A stretch of 64,000 nt of DNA from Bradyrhizobium sp. JYMT SZCCT0180 (GTDB lineage Bacteria; Pseudomonadota; Alphaproteobacteria; Rhizobiales; Xanthobacteraceae). Each line of letters begins with the position of its first letter. The first letter of the stretch is position 1. The stretch covers positions 186,001-250,000 of the forward strand of contig NZ_JAFCLZ010000004.1 of the NCBI RefSeq assembly GCF_018130165.1, read 5' to 3'. The notes beneath the pieces were generated by a model, which did no database searches, had not been told where the DNA came from, and was given only the letters and a program-made list of their open reading frames with translations. Shown here one piece after another: positions 19,095-28,662 of the stretch. Both the position numbers and the translations under genes were made by a program.

Positions 19095-20654
19095 CTAATC
19101 GCGCAAGTCGGCGGGCTTGGTTTGCCGGATCGCGTTAACCGTCTCGCGCCAGCCGGCGATGCCGAAAAGCCGCAAAAACAGGCCGTAAACCGCAATCCCG
19201 GCGATAATCAGGAGGAGCAGGACGATCGCCTGCACCAGGCCGTGGGCGTCAGGCGCGAGGGCCGGCGTAAGCCGCGTCGCCAGCCACAAGGCCGCGCCCA
19301 TCGCCAGCGCGGCGGCGAGGATGCCGGGCAACCGCCGCCGCGCGGCGGCGTCGATCGAAAATCCAAAGGTTTCGCCGCCCCTGCGCATCAAGCTGAAGGC
19401 GGTGCTCCATGCCCCGATCGCGAGACTGGCGGCGATGCCGCTGGCGCCGAACCAATGGCCGAGCAGGACGGAAAGGACGATGGCAAGGACGATACCCATC
19501 AGCGTCGCAAGCAGCGGCGTCAGCGTGTCCTCGCGCGCAAAGAACGCCGGCGACAGCGCTTTGACAAGCACATTGGCGGGCAGCCCCAACGCGAGCCACA
19601 TCAGGGCGCGAGACGTCGCGGTGGTGTCGGCTGAGGTGAATGCGCCGTGTTCGAACAGCATGCGCACGACAGGCTCGCTCAGCACGATCAGCCCCAGCAT
19701 CGCCGGCAATGCCAGCCCGACCGCGAGTTCGAGGCCGCGCGATTCCGCCTGCGCGACCGCGGCCTGATCGCCGCCGCGCAACGCGCGCGTCATTTCCGGA
19801 ATCAGCACCGTGCCCATGGCGACGCCGACAATGCCGAGCGGCAGCTCGACCAGGCGGTTGGCGAAATAGAGCCACGACACCGCCGAGGGCGATGACGATG
19901 CGACGATCGCGCCGGCGACCATCAATAATTGCGGCGTGCTGCTCGCGATCATGCCGGGGATCGCCTTGCCGAGAAAGCCGCGGATTTCCGCATCGAACGA
20001 GACCCGAAGCGGCGTTGCGATGGTGCCGCCACGCCGCAGCACCAGGATGGACAGTTGCAGCAGGCCGGCGACGCCGACCGTGGCGGCGAGGATCTGTGCG
20101 GCAAGCACCGCATTGGAGCGCGATGCCAGCAGCACGGTCATGACCGCGATCAGCGCGATATTGAACAGCAGCGGCGAGAACGCCGTGAGTGCAAAACGGC
20201 CCTGCGCGTTCAATAGCGCCATCATCACGGTCACCGGCCCGGCAAAGGCGAGGTAAGGCAGCATCAGGCGGGCATTGTCGACGGCGAGCTGCAGCGTCTG
20301 ATGGCCTGAAAACCCCGGCGCCAGCGCCATGATTACGAATGGCATCAGCAAACCCAGCAGCAGCGTGGCGACGAATAGCGCCGCGGTGACGGTGCCGAGC
20401 ACGCGGCCCGCATAGGCGGCGGCCGCCACCGCGCCGCTGGTCTCGCGCACGCGCAGCCACGCCGGCACCAGCGCGGCGTTCAGCCCGCCTTCGGAAAGCA
20501 GGCGCCTGATCACATTGACCAGTTGAAAGGCCGCCAGGAACGCATCCGCAACAGCGCCGGCGCCGAGCAGCGCGGCGACCAGCGAATCGCGCACGAATCC
20601 GAGCAGGCGCGAGGCCAGCGTTCCCGTCGATACCGTGAGGAAGGAGCGGATCAT
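19095..20654 (-). CDS. murJ: lipid II flippase MurJ (MviN)
   Basis: About 519 residues from ATG 20654 ([20 protein letters not shown]). Fourteen or so membrane helices of the MVF/MOP superfamily are visible, with the early RLLGFVRD motif and [10 protein letters not shown] characteristic of MurJ, which moves lipid II across the inner membrane for peptidoglycan synthesis. SD-like GGAG lies before the ATG on the minus strand is not evident; the choice rests on homology to the standard N-terminus. Confidence 0.95.
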   Translation of the reverse strand: MIRSFLTVSTGTLASRLLGFVRDSLVAALLGAGAVADAFLAAFQLVNVIRRLLSEGGLNAALVPAWLRVRETSGAVAAAAYAGRVLGTVTAALFVATLLLGLLMPFVIMALAPGFSGHQTLQLAVDNARLMLPYLAFAGPVTVMMALLNAQGRFALTAFSPLLFNIALIAVMTVLLASRSNAVLAAQILAATVGVAGLLQLSILVLRRGGTIATPLRVSFDAEIRGFLGKAIPGMIASSTPQLLMVAGAIVASSSPSAVSWLYFANRLVELPLGIVGVAMGTVLIPEMTRALRGGDQAAVAQAESRGLELAVGLALPAMLGLIVLSEPVVRMLFEHGAFTSADTTATSRALMWLALGLPANVLVKALSPAFFAREDTLTPLLATLMGIVLAIVLSVLLGHWFGASGIAASLAIGAWSTAFSLMRRGGETFGFSIDAAARRRLPGILAAALAMGAALWLATRLTPALAPDAHGLVQAIVLLLLIIAGIAVYGLFLRLFGIAGWRETVNAIRQTKPADLRD

Positions 20655-20707
20655 CGCGTCTCTATAGCAGCGGTTTGGCGTGGAGGCTCTAGCCCCGCCG
20701 CTTGCCC

Positions 20708-22543
20708 TCAATCAGGCTGCGCTTGCCCGTGATGGTCTTGCCTTGGCCTGGGCGATCGAAAGCTTTTCGCGCGGATCGCACGCGTGGTTTCGGCGGGGCT
20801 TTTTGCAGCCGCCTGCTGCAGCTCGCGCCGGAATTCATCGCGCTTCTCGTGGATGGAGGCGATGACCGGCCCGATCGCCTGCTCCAGTCCGATCAGTGCC
20901 GCCTCCGACAGCTGCAGGCTGGCCTCGATGGTCTCCGGCACGGCGTCGGTAACGCCGATTTCGTACAGGTGGCGTGCATGGTCGGCATCGCGGGCGCGCG
21001 AGACGATGACGATATCCGCCCTCAGCGCGCGTACCTGACGAACGATTTCGTCGATCGCGTCCTTGGCGGCCACCGTTACGATGACGGCCTTTGCCTTCAT
21101 CACGCCGCAGCTCTTCAGAAATTCCGGGTCTGTCGCGTCGCCGTAATAGACCTCGCGCCCGCTCCTGCGCTGGGCCGGGACCGCATCGGCGTCGTTGTCG
21201 ACGGCGAGATAGGTACAATTGTGTCGGCCCAGCAGGGAGCAGACGACCTCACCGACCCGGCCGTGCCCGATGACGATGGCGTGCCCGGCGCCTCCACTCG
21301 GTGCAACGCTGAGCTCCGGATCCAGCGCCTTGGGCTCGCGAAACTTCGGCGTCAGCCGCCGTGCGACCAGGGCCAGCACCGGAATCAGCGCCATCGTGAT
21401 CGATGTCACCGCGAGCGTGAAGCTCGACACATTGGCGCTGATCAGGCCGAGCGAGGTGGCAAGGCCGATGCCGACGAACGCGAACTCGCCGCCGGGGCCC
21501 AGCAGCAGACCGGTTTCGATCGCCGCATGCCAAGGCAGTCGAAAGGTCCGGGCGAGGCCGGTGAGCAGGACGGCCTTGATGCCGATCAGGCCGATGACGG
21601 AGGCAACGAGCCAGAATGGTTCGCGTGCGACTTCGCGCACATCGATGTTCATGCCGACGGTAAAGAAAAAGAAGCCAAGCAGCAGTCCCTTGAAAGGGCC
21701 GATGGTCGTTTCGATGGCCTTGCGAAATTCCGTCTCGGCGAGCAGCAACCCGGCGATGAAGGCGCCCAGCGCCATCGAAAGGCCGGCCACGGCGGCGGCG
21801 ACGCCGGTGCCGATGATGACGAACAGGGTGGCCGCCACGAACAATTCGCTGGCGCCGGTGGCCGCGACCAGCCGGAACAGCGGCCGCAGCAGCAGACGTC
21901 CGAAGATGACCATCGCGACAACGGCGACGGTGGCATTGACCAGCGCGAGAGCGAGGCTGGTCATGACCGAGCTGCTCGAGCCCTTGCCCAGGATGGAGAT
22001 GAAGACCAGGACCGGAATGACCGCCAGATCCTGCGCCAGCAGAATGGCGAAGCTGGTTCGGCCGGCCGTGGTGCCGAGCCGGCCCTGGTTGGAAAGCACC
22101 TCGATGACGATCGCGGTCGAGGATAACGCAAGGCAGGCGCCGAGGATGATCGATACGGCGGAGGGGTTGCCGAACAGCGCCGCGATGCCGGCGAGCACGG
22201 CGGTCGTCAGGATGAATTGCAGGCTGCCGAGGCCGAACACCAGCCGGCGCAGCGCCTTCAAGCGTTCGTAGGACAGCTCCAGGCCAATGAGGAAGAGCAG
22301 GAAGACAACGCCGAGTTCGGCGATGCCGGCCACGTTCTTGGCATCGACGACGGTGAGCCAGTACAGGAACGGGAACGCGTGGATCAGCGAGCCCAGTCCG
22401 AGCGGGCCGAGCAGCGCGCCCGCGGCCAGAAAGCCGAGCACGGGGCTAAACCCAAAGCGCCGCACCATGGGAACGACGATGCCGGCCGTCCCCAGCAGGA
22501 CGAGCGCGTCGCTATAGGCATCGATGTTGAACTGCGCCGCCAC
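20708..22543 (-). CDS. CPA2-family K+/H+ antiporter with RCK domain (KefB/KefC type)
   Basis: A 611-residue protein. Residues about 10-385 contain a dozen membrane helices of a monovalent cation/proton exchanger (GFLAAGALLGPLGL, LLFLIGLELS, LLLAETEFR). Residues about 415-540 form a TrkA-N/RCK domain with the dinucleotide-binding VIGHGRVGEV and YGDATDPEFL. The tail is basic. Such proteins exchange K+ for H+ under redox or electrophile control; glutathione gating cannot be confirmed. Start MAAQFNIDAYSD at 22543. It ends 53 bp before the murJ start. Confidence 0.9.
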   Translation of the reverse strand: MAAQFNIDAYSDALVLLGTAGIVVPMVRRFGFSPVLGFLAAGALLGPLGLGSLIHAFPFLYWLTVVDAKNVAGIAELGVVFLLFLIGLELSYERLKALRRLVFGLGSLQFILTTAVLAGIAALFGNPSAVSIILGACLALSSTAIVIEVLSNQGRLGTTAGRTSFAILLAQDLAVIPVLVFISILGKGSSSSVMTSLALALVNATVAVVAMVIFGRLLLRPLFRLVAATGASELFVAATLFVIIGTGVAAAVAGLSMALGAFIAGLLLAETEFRKAIETTIGPFKGLLLGFFFFTVGMNIDVREVAREPFWLVASVIGLIGIKAVLLTGLARTFRLPWHAAIETGLLLGPGGEFAFVGIGLATSLGLISANVSSFTLAVTSITMALIPVLALVARRLTPKFREPKALDPELSVAPSGGAGHAIVIGHGRVGEVVCSLLGRHNCTYLAVDNDADAVPAQRRSGREVYYGDATDPEFLKSCGVMKAKAVIVTVAAKDAIDEIVRQVRALRADIVIVSRARDADHARHLYEIGVTDAVPETIEASLQLSEAALIGLEQAIGPVIASIHEKRDEFRRELQQAAAKSPAETTRAIRAKSFRSPRPRQDHHGQAQPD

Positions 22544-22660
22544 TCATTGCTCCCTGCGCTGGTCCGATGCGCTCGCTGTACTGGATCAAATGGGGTGTGC
22601 TTGTGCAAGTCAGGGCGGGATGAGAAAGCCGGCGGCGATGGCGCTGGGGTCCGGCTTTGA

Positions 22661-22714
22661 GTCCGTTCGGCGCTTCAAGGCGGACGTCGGCCGGCCTATC
22701 TGAAGTTGTATCGT
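22661..22714. repeat. imperfect direct repeat, left copy, flanking the RsbQ/kinase cassette
   Basis: GTCCGTT...CAAGGCGGAC(G)TCGGCCGGCC(T)ATCTGAA recurs with few differences at 24840-24888, in the same orientation. The two copies bracket the hydrolase and histidine kinase genes. The rest of the gap 22544-22901 shows nothing recognisable. Confidence 0.7.
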
Positions 22715-22901
22715 TCGCGACCGGATGACTGACCTGATGAGCGATCCGGACACCGGTATCCAACAGCACCGATCGTCCTGGGTCTGCGGGTTCCATGCAA
22801 TCCCGCGCTAACTCATTCGAGGGCTGTCCGCCGGAGTGAGTGGCGCGCGCGGAAGCAATGGTGATAGCCTCGCGGCGAAATGGCTCAGACCGGTGCGGGA
22901 T

Positions 22902-23690
22902 ATGGGCGTCGTTGCGCGAAATAACGTCCGCGTCCGCGGGACGGGTGAGAAGGCGATGGTGTTCGCCCACGGTTTTGGCTGCGACCAGAACATGTGGCGG
23001 TTCGTGGAGCCGGCCTTCGCCGGGGATTTCAAGACTGTGCTGTTCGATCACGTCGGCGCCGGCGGATCCGACCTCAAGGCTTACGACAAATCGAAATATT
23101 CGACGCTTGGCGGTTACGCCGACGACGTCGTCGAGATCGGCCGCGAACTCGGCCTGACGGATGCCGTTTTCGTCGGGCATTCCGTCAGCAGCATGATCGG
23201 CGCGCTGGCGGTGCAGAAGGCGCCCGGCATGTTTGGCAAGCTGGTCATGGTCGGGCCTTCCGCCCGGTACATTGACGACGACAATTACGTCGGCGGATTC
23301 AGCGAACAGCAGATCGAGGAACTACTGCAGTTTCTTGATTCCAACCACATGGGATGGTCGGCCCAGATGGCGCCGGCGATCATGGGCAATCCGGATCGCC
23401 CTGAACTCGGCGAAGAGCTGACCAACAGCTTTTGCCGAACCGATCCCGAAATCGCCAAGGCGTTCGCCCGCGTCACCTTCAAATCGGACAATCGCGCCGA
23501 TCTGGCCAAAATCGATATTCCAACGCTGATATTACAATGCAGCGAGGACATCATCGCCTCAAAGGAGGTCGGAGAGTTTGTTCACCGCGGAATTCCGGGC
23601 AGCGAACTCATCATACTGGAGGCGACCGGGCATTGCCCCAATTTGAGCGCGCCCGATGAAGTGATCGCCGCCATGAAGACGTTCGTCTGA
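22902..23690 (+). CDS. RsbQ-like alpha/beta hydrolase
   Basis: 262 residues from ATG 22902 (MGVVARNNVRVRG); an upstream GTG at 22836 is less likely. The protein closely resembles Bacillus RsbQ along its length: FAHGFGCDQNMWR, VGHSVSSMIG with the nucleophile Ser, LVMVGPSARYI, NPDRPELGEEL, LILQCSEDIIA with the catalytic Asp and EATGHCPNLS with the catalytic His. In Bacillus, RsbQ with the PAS phosphatase RsbP senses energy stress. Here the next gene, 8 bp on, is a PAS histidine kinase, suggesting the hydrolase makes or handles a PAS ligand. The gene pair is flanked by direct repeats. Confidence 0.88.
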   Translation: MGVVARNNVRVRGTGEKAMVFAHGFGCDQNMWRFVEPAFAGDFKTVLFDHVGAGGSDLKAYDKSKYSTLGGYADDVVEIGRELGLTDAVFVGHSVSSMIGALAVQKAPGMFGKLVMVGPSARYIDDDNYVGGFSEQQIEELLQFLDSNHMGWSAQMAPAIMGNPDRPELGEELTNSFCRTDPEIAKAFARVTFKSDNRADLAKIDIPTLILQCSEDIIASKEVGEFVHRGIPGSELIILEATGHCPNLSAPDEVIAAMKTFV

Positions 23691-23698
23691 GTGGCGCG

Positions 23699-24802
23699 GT
23701 GGACAGTCCCCGCATCGATGACTTCGAGGACATGTTCGACAACGCCCCTTGCGGCTATGTCACGCTGCTGACCAACGGCCGTATCGCGCGTGTGAACCGG
23801 ACGCTTCTCGGCTGGACCGGCCACACCTCAGATCAAATGATCGGCAAGCCCTTCAGCAGCTTCCTCAACATGGCGGGCCGCATCTACTACGAAACCCACA
23901 TCGCGCCGCTGCTCAGGATGCAGGGCTTCTTCGACGGCTTTGCCATCGACATGGTGACAGCAAGCGGCGAACATTTGCAGATGATTGCGAGCGCCACCGA
24001 TGGCCGGGACGCCGGCGGAAAGACCGAGTTCACGCGTGTTGCCCTGATCAAGGCCGTCGATCGAAGACTGTACGAGCGGGGACTTCTGGAAGCGCGCGAC
24101 ATGGCCGCCACGGGCCTTGCGCGCGAGCGTGAGAATTCCGAATTGCGCGAGCAGTTCATCGCGGTGCTGGGGCATGACCTGCGCAACCCGCTGGCATCGA
24201 TCAGCGCCGGCGCGCGCATTCTGGGACGGGATGCGACCACGGAAAAACAGCACCAGATCCTGGCGATGCTGGAGACCACTGTGATGCGGATGGCCGGGCT
24301 GATCGACAATGTGCTCGATTTTGCGCGGGGCCGGCTTGGCGGCGGCATTGTCCTGGCCCGCAATGCCAACGCACCGGTGGAACAGATGCTGCATCAGGTG
24401 ATCGACGAACTGCGGCTGGCGTCGCCGGGACGCCAGATCGAAGCCGTCTATGCCATCGACGCTCCCGTGAATTGCGATCGAATCCGGATTGGGCAGCTGG
24501 TTTCCAATCTGGTCGGAAACGCGCTCAGCCACGGCGCGACCAACGAGCCGGTGCGCGTCCGCGCCGTGACGGAGGATGGGCTGTTCAAATTGTCGGTCGC
24601 CAACGGCGGCGAGCCGATACCGGAGGCCGCGATGGAGAAGCTGTTTGAGCCGTTCTTCCGCGGCGAGGTACGTGCCAGCCGGCAGGGCCTCGGCCTCGGC
24701 TTGCACATCGCGTCGCAGATCGCCAAGGCGCACGAGGGTTCGCTTAACGTGACATCGACGGCGGAGGAAACCTGCTTTACCTTTGTCATGCCGCTGCGAT
24801 AG
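23699..24802 (+). CDS. PAS-domain sensor histidine kinase
   Basis: 367 residues from GTG 23699, 8 bp after the hydrolase. An N-terminal PAS domain (about 5-115) contains NAPCGYVTLLTNGRIARVN and GWTGHT. A short coiled helix leads to the DHp domain with phospho-acceptor H in VLGHDLRNPLAS (about residue 160). A HATPase domain follows: N box NLVGNALSHG, FEPFFRG and GLGLGLHIASQI. No transmembrane segment or receiver domain is present, so it is a soluble kinase whose response regulator is elsewhere. The opening resembles the PAS segment of RsbP-type proteins, which fits sensing with the RsbQ-like partner. Confidence 0.88.
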   Translation: MDSPRIDDFEDMFDNAPCGYVTLLTNGRIARVNRTLLGWTGHTSDQMIGKPFSSFLNMAGRIYYETHIAPLLRMQGFFDGFAIDMVTASGEHLQMIASATDGRDAGGKTEFTRVALIKAVDRRLYERGLLEARDMAATGLARERENSELREQFIAVLGHDLRNPLASISAGARILGRDATTEKQHQILAMLETTVMRMAGLIDNVLDFARGRLGGGIVLARNANAPVEQMLHQVIDELRLASPGRQIEAVYAIDAPVNCDRIRIGQLVSNLVGNALSHGATNEPVRVRAVTEDGLFKLSVANGGEPIPEAAMEKLFEPFFRGEVRASRQGLGLGLHIASQIAKAHEGSLNVTSTAEETCFTFVMPLR

Positions 24803-24839
24803 CGCAGCTTCGCTGGCGGTTCATTTCCCGGCGGATGCA

Positions 24840-24888
24840 GTCCGTTTATCGTGCAAGGCGGACATCGGCCGGCCATCTGAATTTATCG
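24840..24888. repeat. imperfect direct repeat, right copy
   Basis: Same-orientation partner of 22661-22714, sharing GTCCGTT and CAAGGCGGAC-A-TCGGCCGGCC-ATCTGAA. It lies in the 167-bp gap before the PfkB kinase gene. Confidence 0.7.
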
Positions 24889-24969
24889 ATTCACGCCATT
24901 TATGGGTTCACGCCTTGCGCCGGCCGTGATAGGCCCCGCCCTTCATGATGGCTGCAACAGGACGGTGAG

Positions 24970-25971
24970 ATGGCCGACGCAAAATATGACGTTCTCGGGA
25001 TCGGCAATGCGATTTTCGACGTGCTGGTGCAGACCGACGAGGCCTTTCTCGGCCGCCATGGCATGACCAAGGGCGGCATGGCGCTGATCGACGAGGCGCG
25101 CGCCACGGCGATCTACGCCGATATGGGCCCGGCCACCGAAATGTCCGGAGGCTCCGCTGCCAACACCATCGTCGGCATCGCCAATCTCGGCGCGCGCGCC
25201 GCCTATGTCGGCAAGGTGCGCGACGACCAGATCGGCGGCCTCTACACCCATGACATCCGCGCCGCCGGCGTCGCATTCGAAACCAAAGCGGCAAGCGGCG
25301 GCCCCGCCACCGGCTGCTCCTACATCCTGGTGACGCCGGACGGCGAGCGCACCATGAACACCTATCTCGGCGCCGCGCAGGAGCTGATGCCCGACGATAT
25401 CGACGCGGCGCAGATCGAAGCCTCCAGCATCATCTATCTCGAAGGTTATCTCTGGGATCCGAAGAACGCCAAGGACGCCTTCGTCAAGGCGGCGACCATC
25501 GCGCATGGCGCCGGCCGTCAGGTCGCGCTGACCTTGTCGGATTCGTTCTGCGTCGGCCGCTACCGCGACGAGTTTCTCGACCTGATGCGCAAGGGCACCG
25601 TCGATCTCGTGTTCGCCAACGAGGCCGAGCTGCAATCCCTGTACGAGACATCGGATTTCGATGCCGCGCTAAAACAGCTGCGCGCCGACACCAAACTCGG
25701 CATCGTCACCCGCAGCGAGAAGGGCTGCGTCGTCGCGTCGAAAGACGGCGTCGTCGCGGTGCCGGCTTTCCCGATCACGAAACTCGTCGACACCACAGGC
25801 GCCGGCGATTTGTTCGCCGCCGGTTTCCTGTTCGGCCTCGTCCGCAACGCCGGCCATGAAAATTCCGGCCGTCTCGGCGCGCTCGCGGCGGCTGAAGTGA
25901 TCCAGCACATCGGCGCAAGGCCGCAGGTTTCGCTGAAGGAATTGGCGAAGAAGAACGGGTTGCCGGTTTAG
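24970..25971 (+). CDS. PfkB-family carbohydrate kinase, probable adenosine kinase
   Basis: A 333-residue ribokinase-fold enzyme. The N-terminal substrate site has GIGNAIFDVLV and MSGGSAANT. The C-terminal DTTGAGDLFAAGFLFGL supplies the anion hole and catalytic Asp (about residue 279). Homologues in this bacterial group are usually annotated as adenosine kinase; the substrate is inferred. It stands alone downstream of the kinase cassette, followed by a long repeat-rich gap. Confidence 0.88.
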   Translation: MADAKYDVLGIGNAIFDVLVQTDEAFLGRHGMTKGGMALIDEARATAIYADMGPATEMSGGSAANTIVGIANLGARAAYVGKVRDDQIGGLYTHDIRAAGVAFETKAASGGPATGCSYILVTPDGERTMNTYLGAAQELMPDDIDAAQIEASSIIYLEGYLWDPKNAKDAFVKAATIAHGAGRQVALTLSDSFCVGRYRDEFLDLMRKGTVDLVFANEAELQSLYETSDFDAALKQLRADTKLGIVTRSEKGCVVASKDGVVAVPAFPITKLVDTTGAGDLFAAGFLFGLVRNAGHENSGRLGALAAAEVIQHIGARPQVSLKELAKKNGLPV

Positions 25972-26000
25972 GGAGCCCGCGAGAGGGCGACCTCTCGCCT

Positions 26001-26063
26001 CGTCATGCCCGGGCTAAAGCGCGAAGCGCGTCTTCGCGCTAGATGACCCGGGCATCCACGTCT
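26001..26063. repeat. dispersed palindromic repeat, 'CGTCATGCCCGGG' family
   Basis: CGTCATGCCCGGGCTAA at one end and GACCCGGGCATCCACG at the other surround an AAGCGCGAAGCGCG/CTTCGCGCT inner palindrome. Related elements with CGTCATGCCCGGCC lie at 59407-59517. Confidence 0.75.
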
Positions 26064-26078
26064 TTGGGGTGCGTAGTG

Positions 26079-26166
26079 CGTAGGATGGGTAGAGCGCAGC
26101 GAAACCCATCGTCTTTCAGCATCCGAAGCGATTGATGGGTATCGCTGCGCTCCACCCATCCTACGC
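26079..26166. repeat. dispersed inverted repeat, 'CGTAGGATGGGT' family
   Basis: CGTAGGATGGGTAGAGCGCAGC is matched by an inverted GCTGCGCTCCACCCATCCTACG, with internal AACCCATC/GATGGGTA arms. It looks like a distinct family from the GTAGGGTGGGC elements. Confidence 0.8.
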
Positions 26167-26184
26167 GCTGCTGCCGATATCGTA

Positions 26185-26640
26185 TTCCGATTTACAGAAA
26201 TAGTTCTTGACGCCACCCCCAAATCACCTGCACATCAATAGCCATCCCGTCCCATTCAGAGGGGCGTTGGCCATCGTCACAACGAGGGGCGGGTTGCGGT
26301 GGACGCTGATGTTGCGATTGACGGTCGCGGCAAAGGCGTACGGCGAAAGCGTGTGGTCCTGGCGCCCGTAACGGCGTCAAGCTCTGAAGAAGCTAACGCT
26401 TCGGAGGGGTGACGGTGGCAATAGAGGCCGTCTCACCGGGGAGAGCGCGTCATAAGTCGTAAAGCCACTGCGCAGGGAATGTCGGATGCTCTCCGCTGCC
26501 CTGTATGCTCGTGTGCAGCTTTTTGCACAATTCGCACACGAGACCGCGGGTGCAGCGCGCATCCGGCATTCCCCGCGCCCTCTGTTCACGCAAGGCGCGA
26601 AACGACATGTACAACTCGGGCGCATCGCGCAGCGGGAACG
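26185..26640 (-). repeat. dispersed Bradyrhizobium-type intergenic element (decayed, coding-like)
   Basis: In an 830-bp gap, the minus strand holds broken reading-frame pieces such as FRALREQRARGMPDARCTRG, HPTFPAQWLYDL, ALSPVRRPLLPPS and GAPGPHAFAVRL-like runs in different frames. I recognise these as fragments that occur in many places in Bradyrhizobium genomes, where they are predicted as spurious hypothetical proteins. No intact frame above about 95 codons and no transposase motif is present. Boundaries are approximate. It is probably a non-coding or decayed mobile repeat; origin unknown. Confidence 0.55.
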
Positions 26641-26651
26641 TGAAGCTATAT

Positions 26652-26781
26652 CCACGTCGTCCCGGCCTTGAGCCGGGACCCATAACCACAGGCAGCAGTT
26701 GTTTGGCACGTTGGTCGTGATCTTCCTTTTCCGACAAAGCCGGCCGCGGCGTATGGGTCCCGGCTCAAGGCCGGGACGACA
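26652..26781. repeat. inverted pair of 'CGTCCCGGCCTTGAGCCGGGAC' palindromes
   Basis: One copy at 26655-26690 and an inverted copy at 26749-26781, each ending with CCCATA or TATGGG, with about 60 bp between. They could form one large cruciform between the dispersed element and the acyl-CoA synthetase gene. The same unit is seen at 32171. Confidence 0.8.
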
Positions 26782-26808
26782 AAACGGAGACGTGTGACGC
26801 CCTCCAAC

Positions 26809-28503
26809 TCACGCCGTCTTGGCAGCCTTCAATCCAAGCCTCGCCTCGACCGCATCGCGCATCAGGAACTTTTGAATTTTGCCCGTCACCGTCATTGGAA
26901 ATTCGTCGACGAACTCGACATAGCGCGGGATCTTGTTGTGCGCGATCTGGCCGTGGCAGAAGGCGCGGACCTCCTCAATGGTCAGCGTTTCGCCGGGTCT
27001 GACGCGAACCCAGGCGCACAGCTCCTCGCCGTAGCGCTCGTCGGCGACGCCAAAGATCTGCACGTCCTGGATCTTGGGATGGCGATAGAGGAATTCCTCG
27101 ATCTCGCGCGGATAGAGGTTCTCGCCGCCACGGATCACCATGTCCTTGATGCGGCCGACAATGTTGCAATAGCCCTCGGCGTCGATGATGGCGATGTCGC
27201 CGGTGTGCATCCAGCCATTGGCGTCGAGCACGTCCGATGTTTTCTCGGCCTCGTCCCAATAACCCAGCATGATGCTGTAGCCGCGGGTGCAGAGTTCGCC
27301 GCGCATCCCGCGCGGCACGATGCGGCCTTCGAGATCGACCACCTTGACCTCGACATGCGGATGAATGCGCCCGACGGTGGAGACGCGGCGTTCCAGCGGC
27401 TCATCCGTCGAACTCTGGAACGAGACAGGGCTGGTTTCGGTCATGCCATAGGCGATGGTGACCTCGCCCATGTTCATCTCGTTGTTGACGCGCTTCATCA
27501 CCTCGACCGGGCAGGGCGCGCCGGCCATGATGCCGGTACGCAGCGATTTCAAATCGAAGCGCGAGAATTCGGGATGATCGAGTTCGGCGATGAACATGGT
27601 CGGCACGCCATAGAGCGCGGTGCATCTCTCCTTCTCGATGGTCTGCAACGTCGCCAGCGGATCAAAACCCTCGCCGGGATAAACCATCGTGGCGCCGAGC
27701 GTCACCGCGGCGAGATTGCCCATCACCATGCCGAAGCAATGATACAGCGGCACCGGGATGCAGATGCGGTCCTGTTCGGTCAGGCGCATGGCGCGGCCGA
27801 CGAAATAGCCGTTGTTGAGAATATTGTGATGCGTCAGCGTGACGCCCTTCGGCGAGCCTGTGGTGCCGCTGGTGAACTGGATATTGACGGGATCGTCGAA
27901 CTGCAGCGTTTGGGCCAGCTCCGCCAGCGTCTCGCGGTGCCGCGCGCTGCCCATCCGCGTCACGTCGGCGAATGCGATGGTGCCGGGCGAAGGCGGTCCG
28001 CCGATCTGGATCACCGCGCGCAGCTTGGGCAGCCGCGCCGCCTGCAATTCGCCGGGCGTCGATTTGGCAAGCTCGGGCAGCAGCGTATTCAGCATCTCCA
28101 TGTAGTTCGAGGTCTTGAACGCGGTCGCGGTCACGATCGCCGCGCAACCGACCTTTGCCAAGGCGAATTCGAGTTCGCTGAGGCGATAGGCCGGGTTGAT
28201 GGTGACGAGGATGATGCCGGCCTTGGCGGCGGCGAACTGCGTCAGCGTCCATTCCGGCCGGTTGAGCGACCAGACGCCGATCCGCGCGCCGCGCTCCAGC
28301 CCAAGCGCGAGAAAGCCGGCCGCCAGCGCATCGACGCGTTCGGCGAATTCCTTCCAGGTCCAGCGGACATTGTGGCTTGGCGAAACCAGCGCCTCGCGGT
28401 CGCCCCAGCGCCGCACCGCATGATCGAGGCTTTGCCCGATGGTATCGCCAAGCAATGGCGCATCGGCGGTACCGCAAACGTAGCTGGCGGTTGGTTCGGT
28501 CAT
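26809..28503 (-). CDS. fatty-acyl-CoA synthetase / AMP-dependent ligase
   Basis: A 564-residue ANL-superfamily ligase activating a carboxylic acid to its CoA thioester via an acyl-adenylate. Motifs are [16 protein letters not shown] (A3, about 195-210), YGMTETSP (A5), a [13 protein letters not shown] segment, [13 protein letters not shown] (A7), [20 protein letters not shown] (A8) and the C-terminal catalytic Lys in TVTGKIQKF. Most like medium/long-chain acyl-CoA synthetases of Bradyrhizobium; chain length cannot be read. It follows a serine hydrolase gene on the same strand across a 159-bp gap holding a repeat. Confidence 0.93.
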   Translation of the reverse strand: MTEPTASYVCGTADAPLLGDTIGQSLDHAVRRWGDREALVSPSHNVRWTWKEFAERVDALAAGFLALGLERGARIGVWSLNRPEWTLTQFAAAKAGIILVTINPAYRLSELEFALAKVGCAAIVTATAFKTSNYMEMLNTLLPELAKSTPGELQAARLPKLRAVIQIGGPPSPGTIAFADVTRMGSARHRETLAELAQTLQFDDPVNIQFTSGTTGSPKGVTLTHHNILNNGYFVGRAMRLTEQDRICIPVPLYHCFGMVMGNLAAVTLGATMVYPGEGFDPLATLQTIEKERCTALYGVPTMFIAELDHPEFSRFDLKSLRTGIMAGAPCPVEVMKRVNNEMNMGEVTIAYGMTETSPVSFQSSTDEPLERRVSTVGRIHPHVEVKVVDLEGRIVPRGMRGELCTRGYSIMLGYWDEAEKTSDVLDANGWMHTGDIAIIDAEGYCNIVGRIKDMVIRGGENLYPREIEEFLYRHPKIQDVQIFGVADERYGEELCAWVRVRPGETLTIEEVRAFCHGQIAHNKIPRYVEFVDEFPMTVTGKIQKFLMRDAVEARLGLKAAKTA

Positions 28504-28516
28504 CGTTTCACACCCG

Positions 28517-28622
28517 TGGTTGTCATCCCCCGCGCATGCGGGGGATCCAGTATCCCAGAGGCGTCAATTATAGCACCGAGAGGCCGCGGCGTACTGGGTC
28601 CCCCGCATGCGCGGGGGACGAC
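28517..28622. repeat. inverted pair of 'GTCATCCCCCGCGCATGCGGGGGA' palindromes
   Basis: Two inverted units, each a near-perfect CCCCCGC-GCATGCG-GGGG palindrome ending in ATCCAGTA or TACTGGGT. They sit between the serine hydrolase stop and the acyl-CoA synthetase start and may affect mRNA stability or termination. Confidence 0.85.
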
Positions 28623-28662
28623 GATTTGTGGATGGGTCGGACTGCGTCCCGACAATTCGCGT

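Noticed and set aside
26450..26737. 95-codon minus-strand open frame
   Set aside because: It belongs to the dispersed decayed element and runs into a palindromic repeat; similar fragments are commonly mis-annotated as genes.
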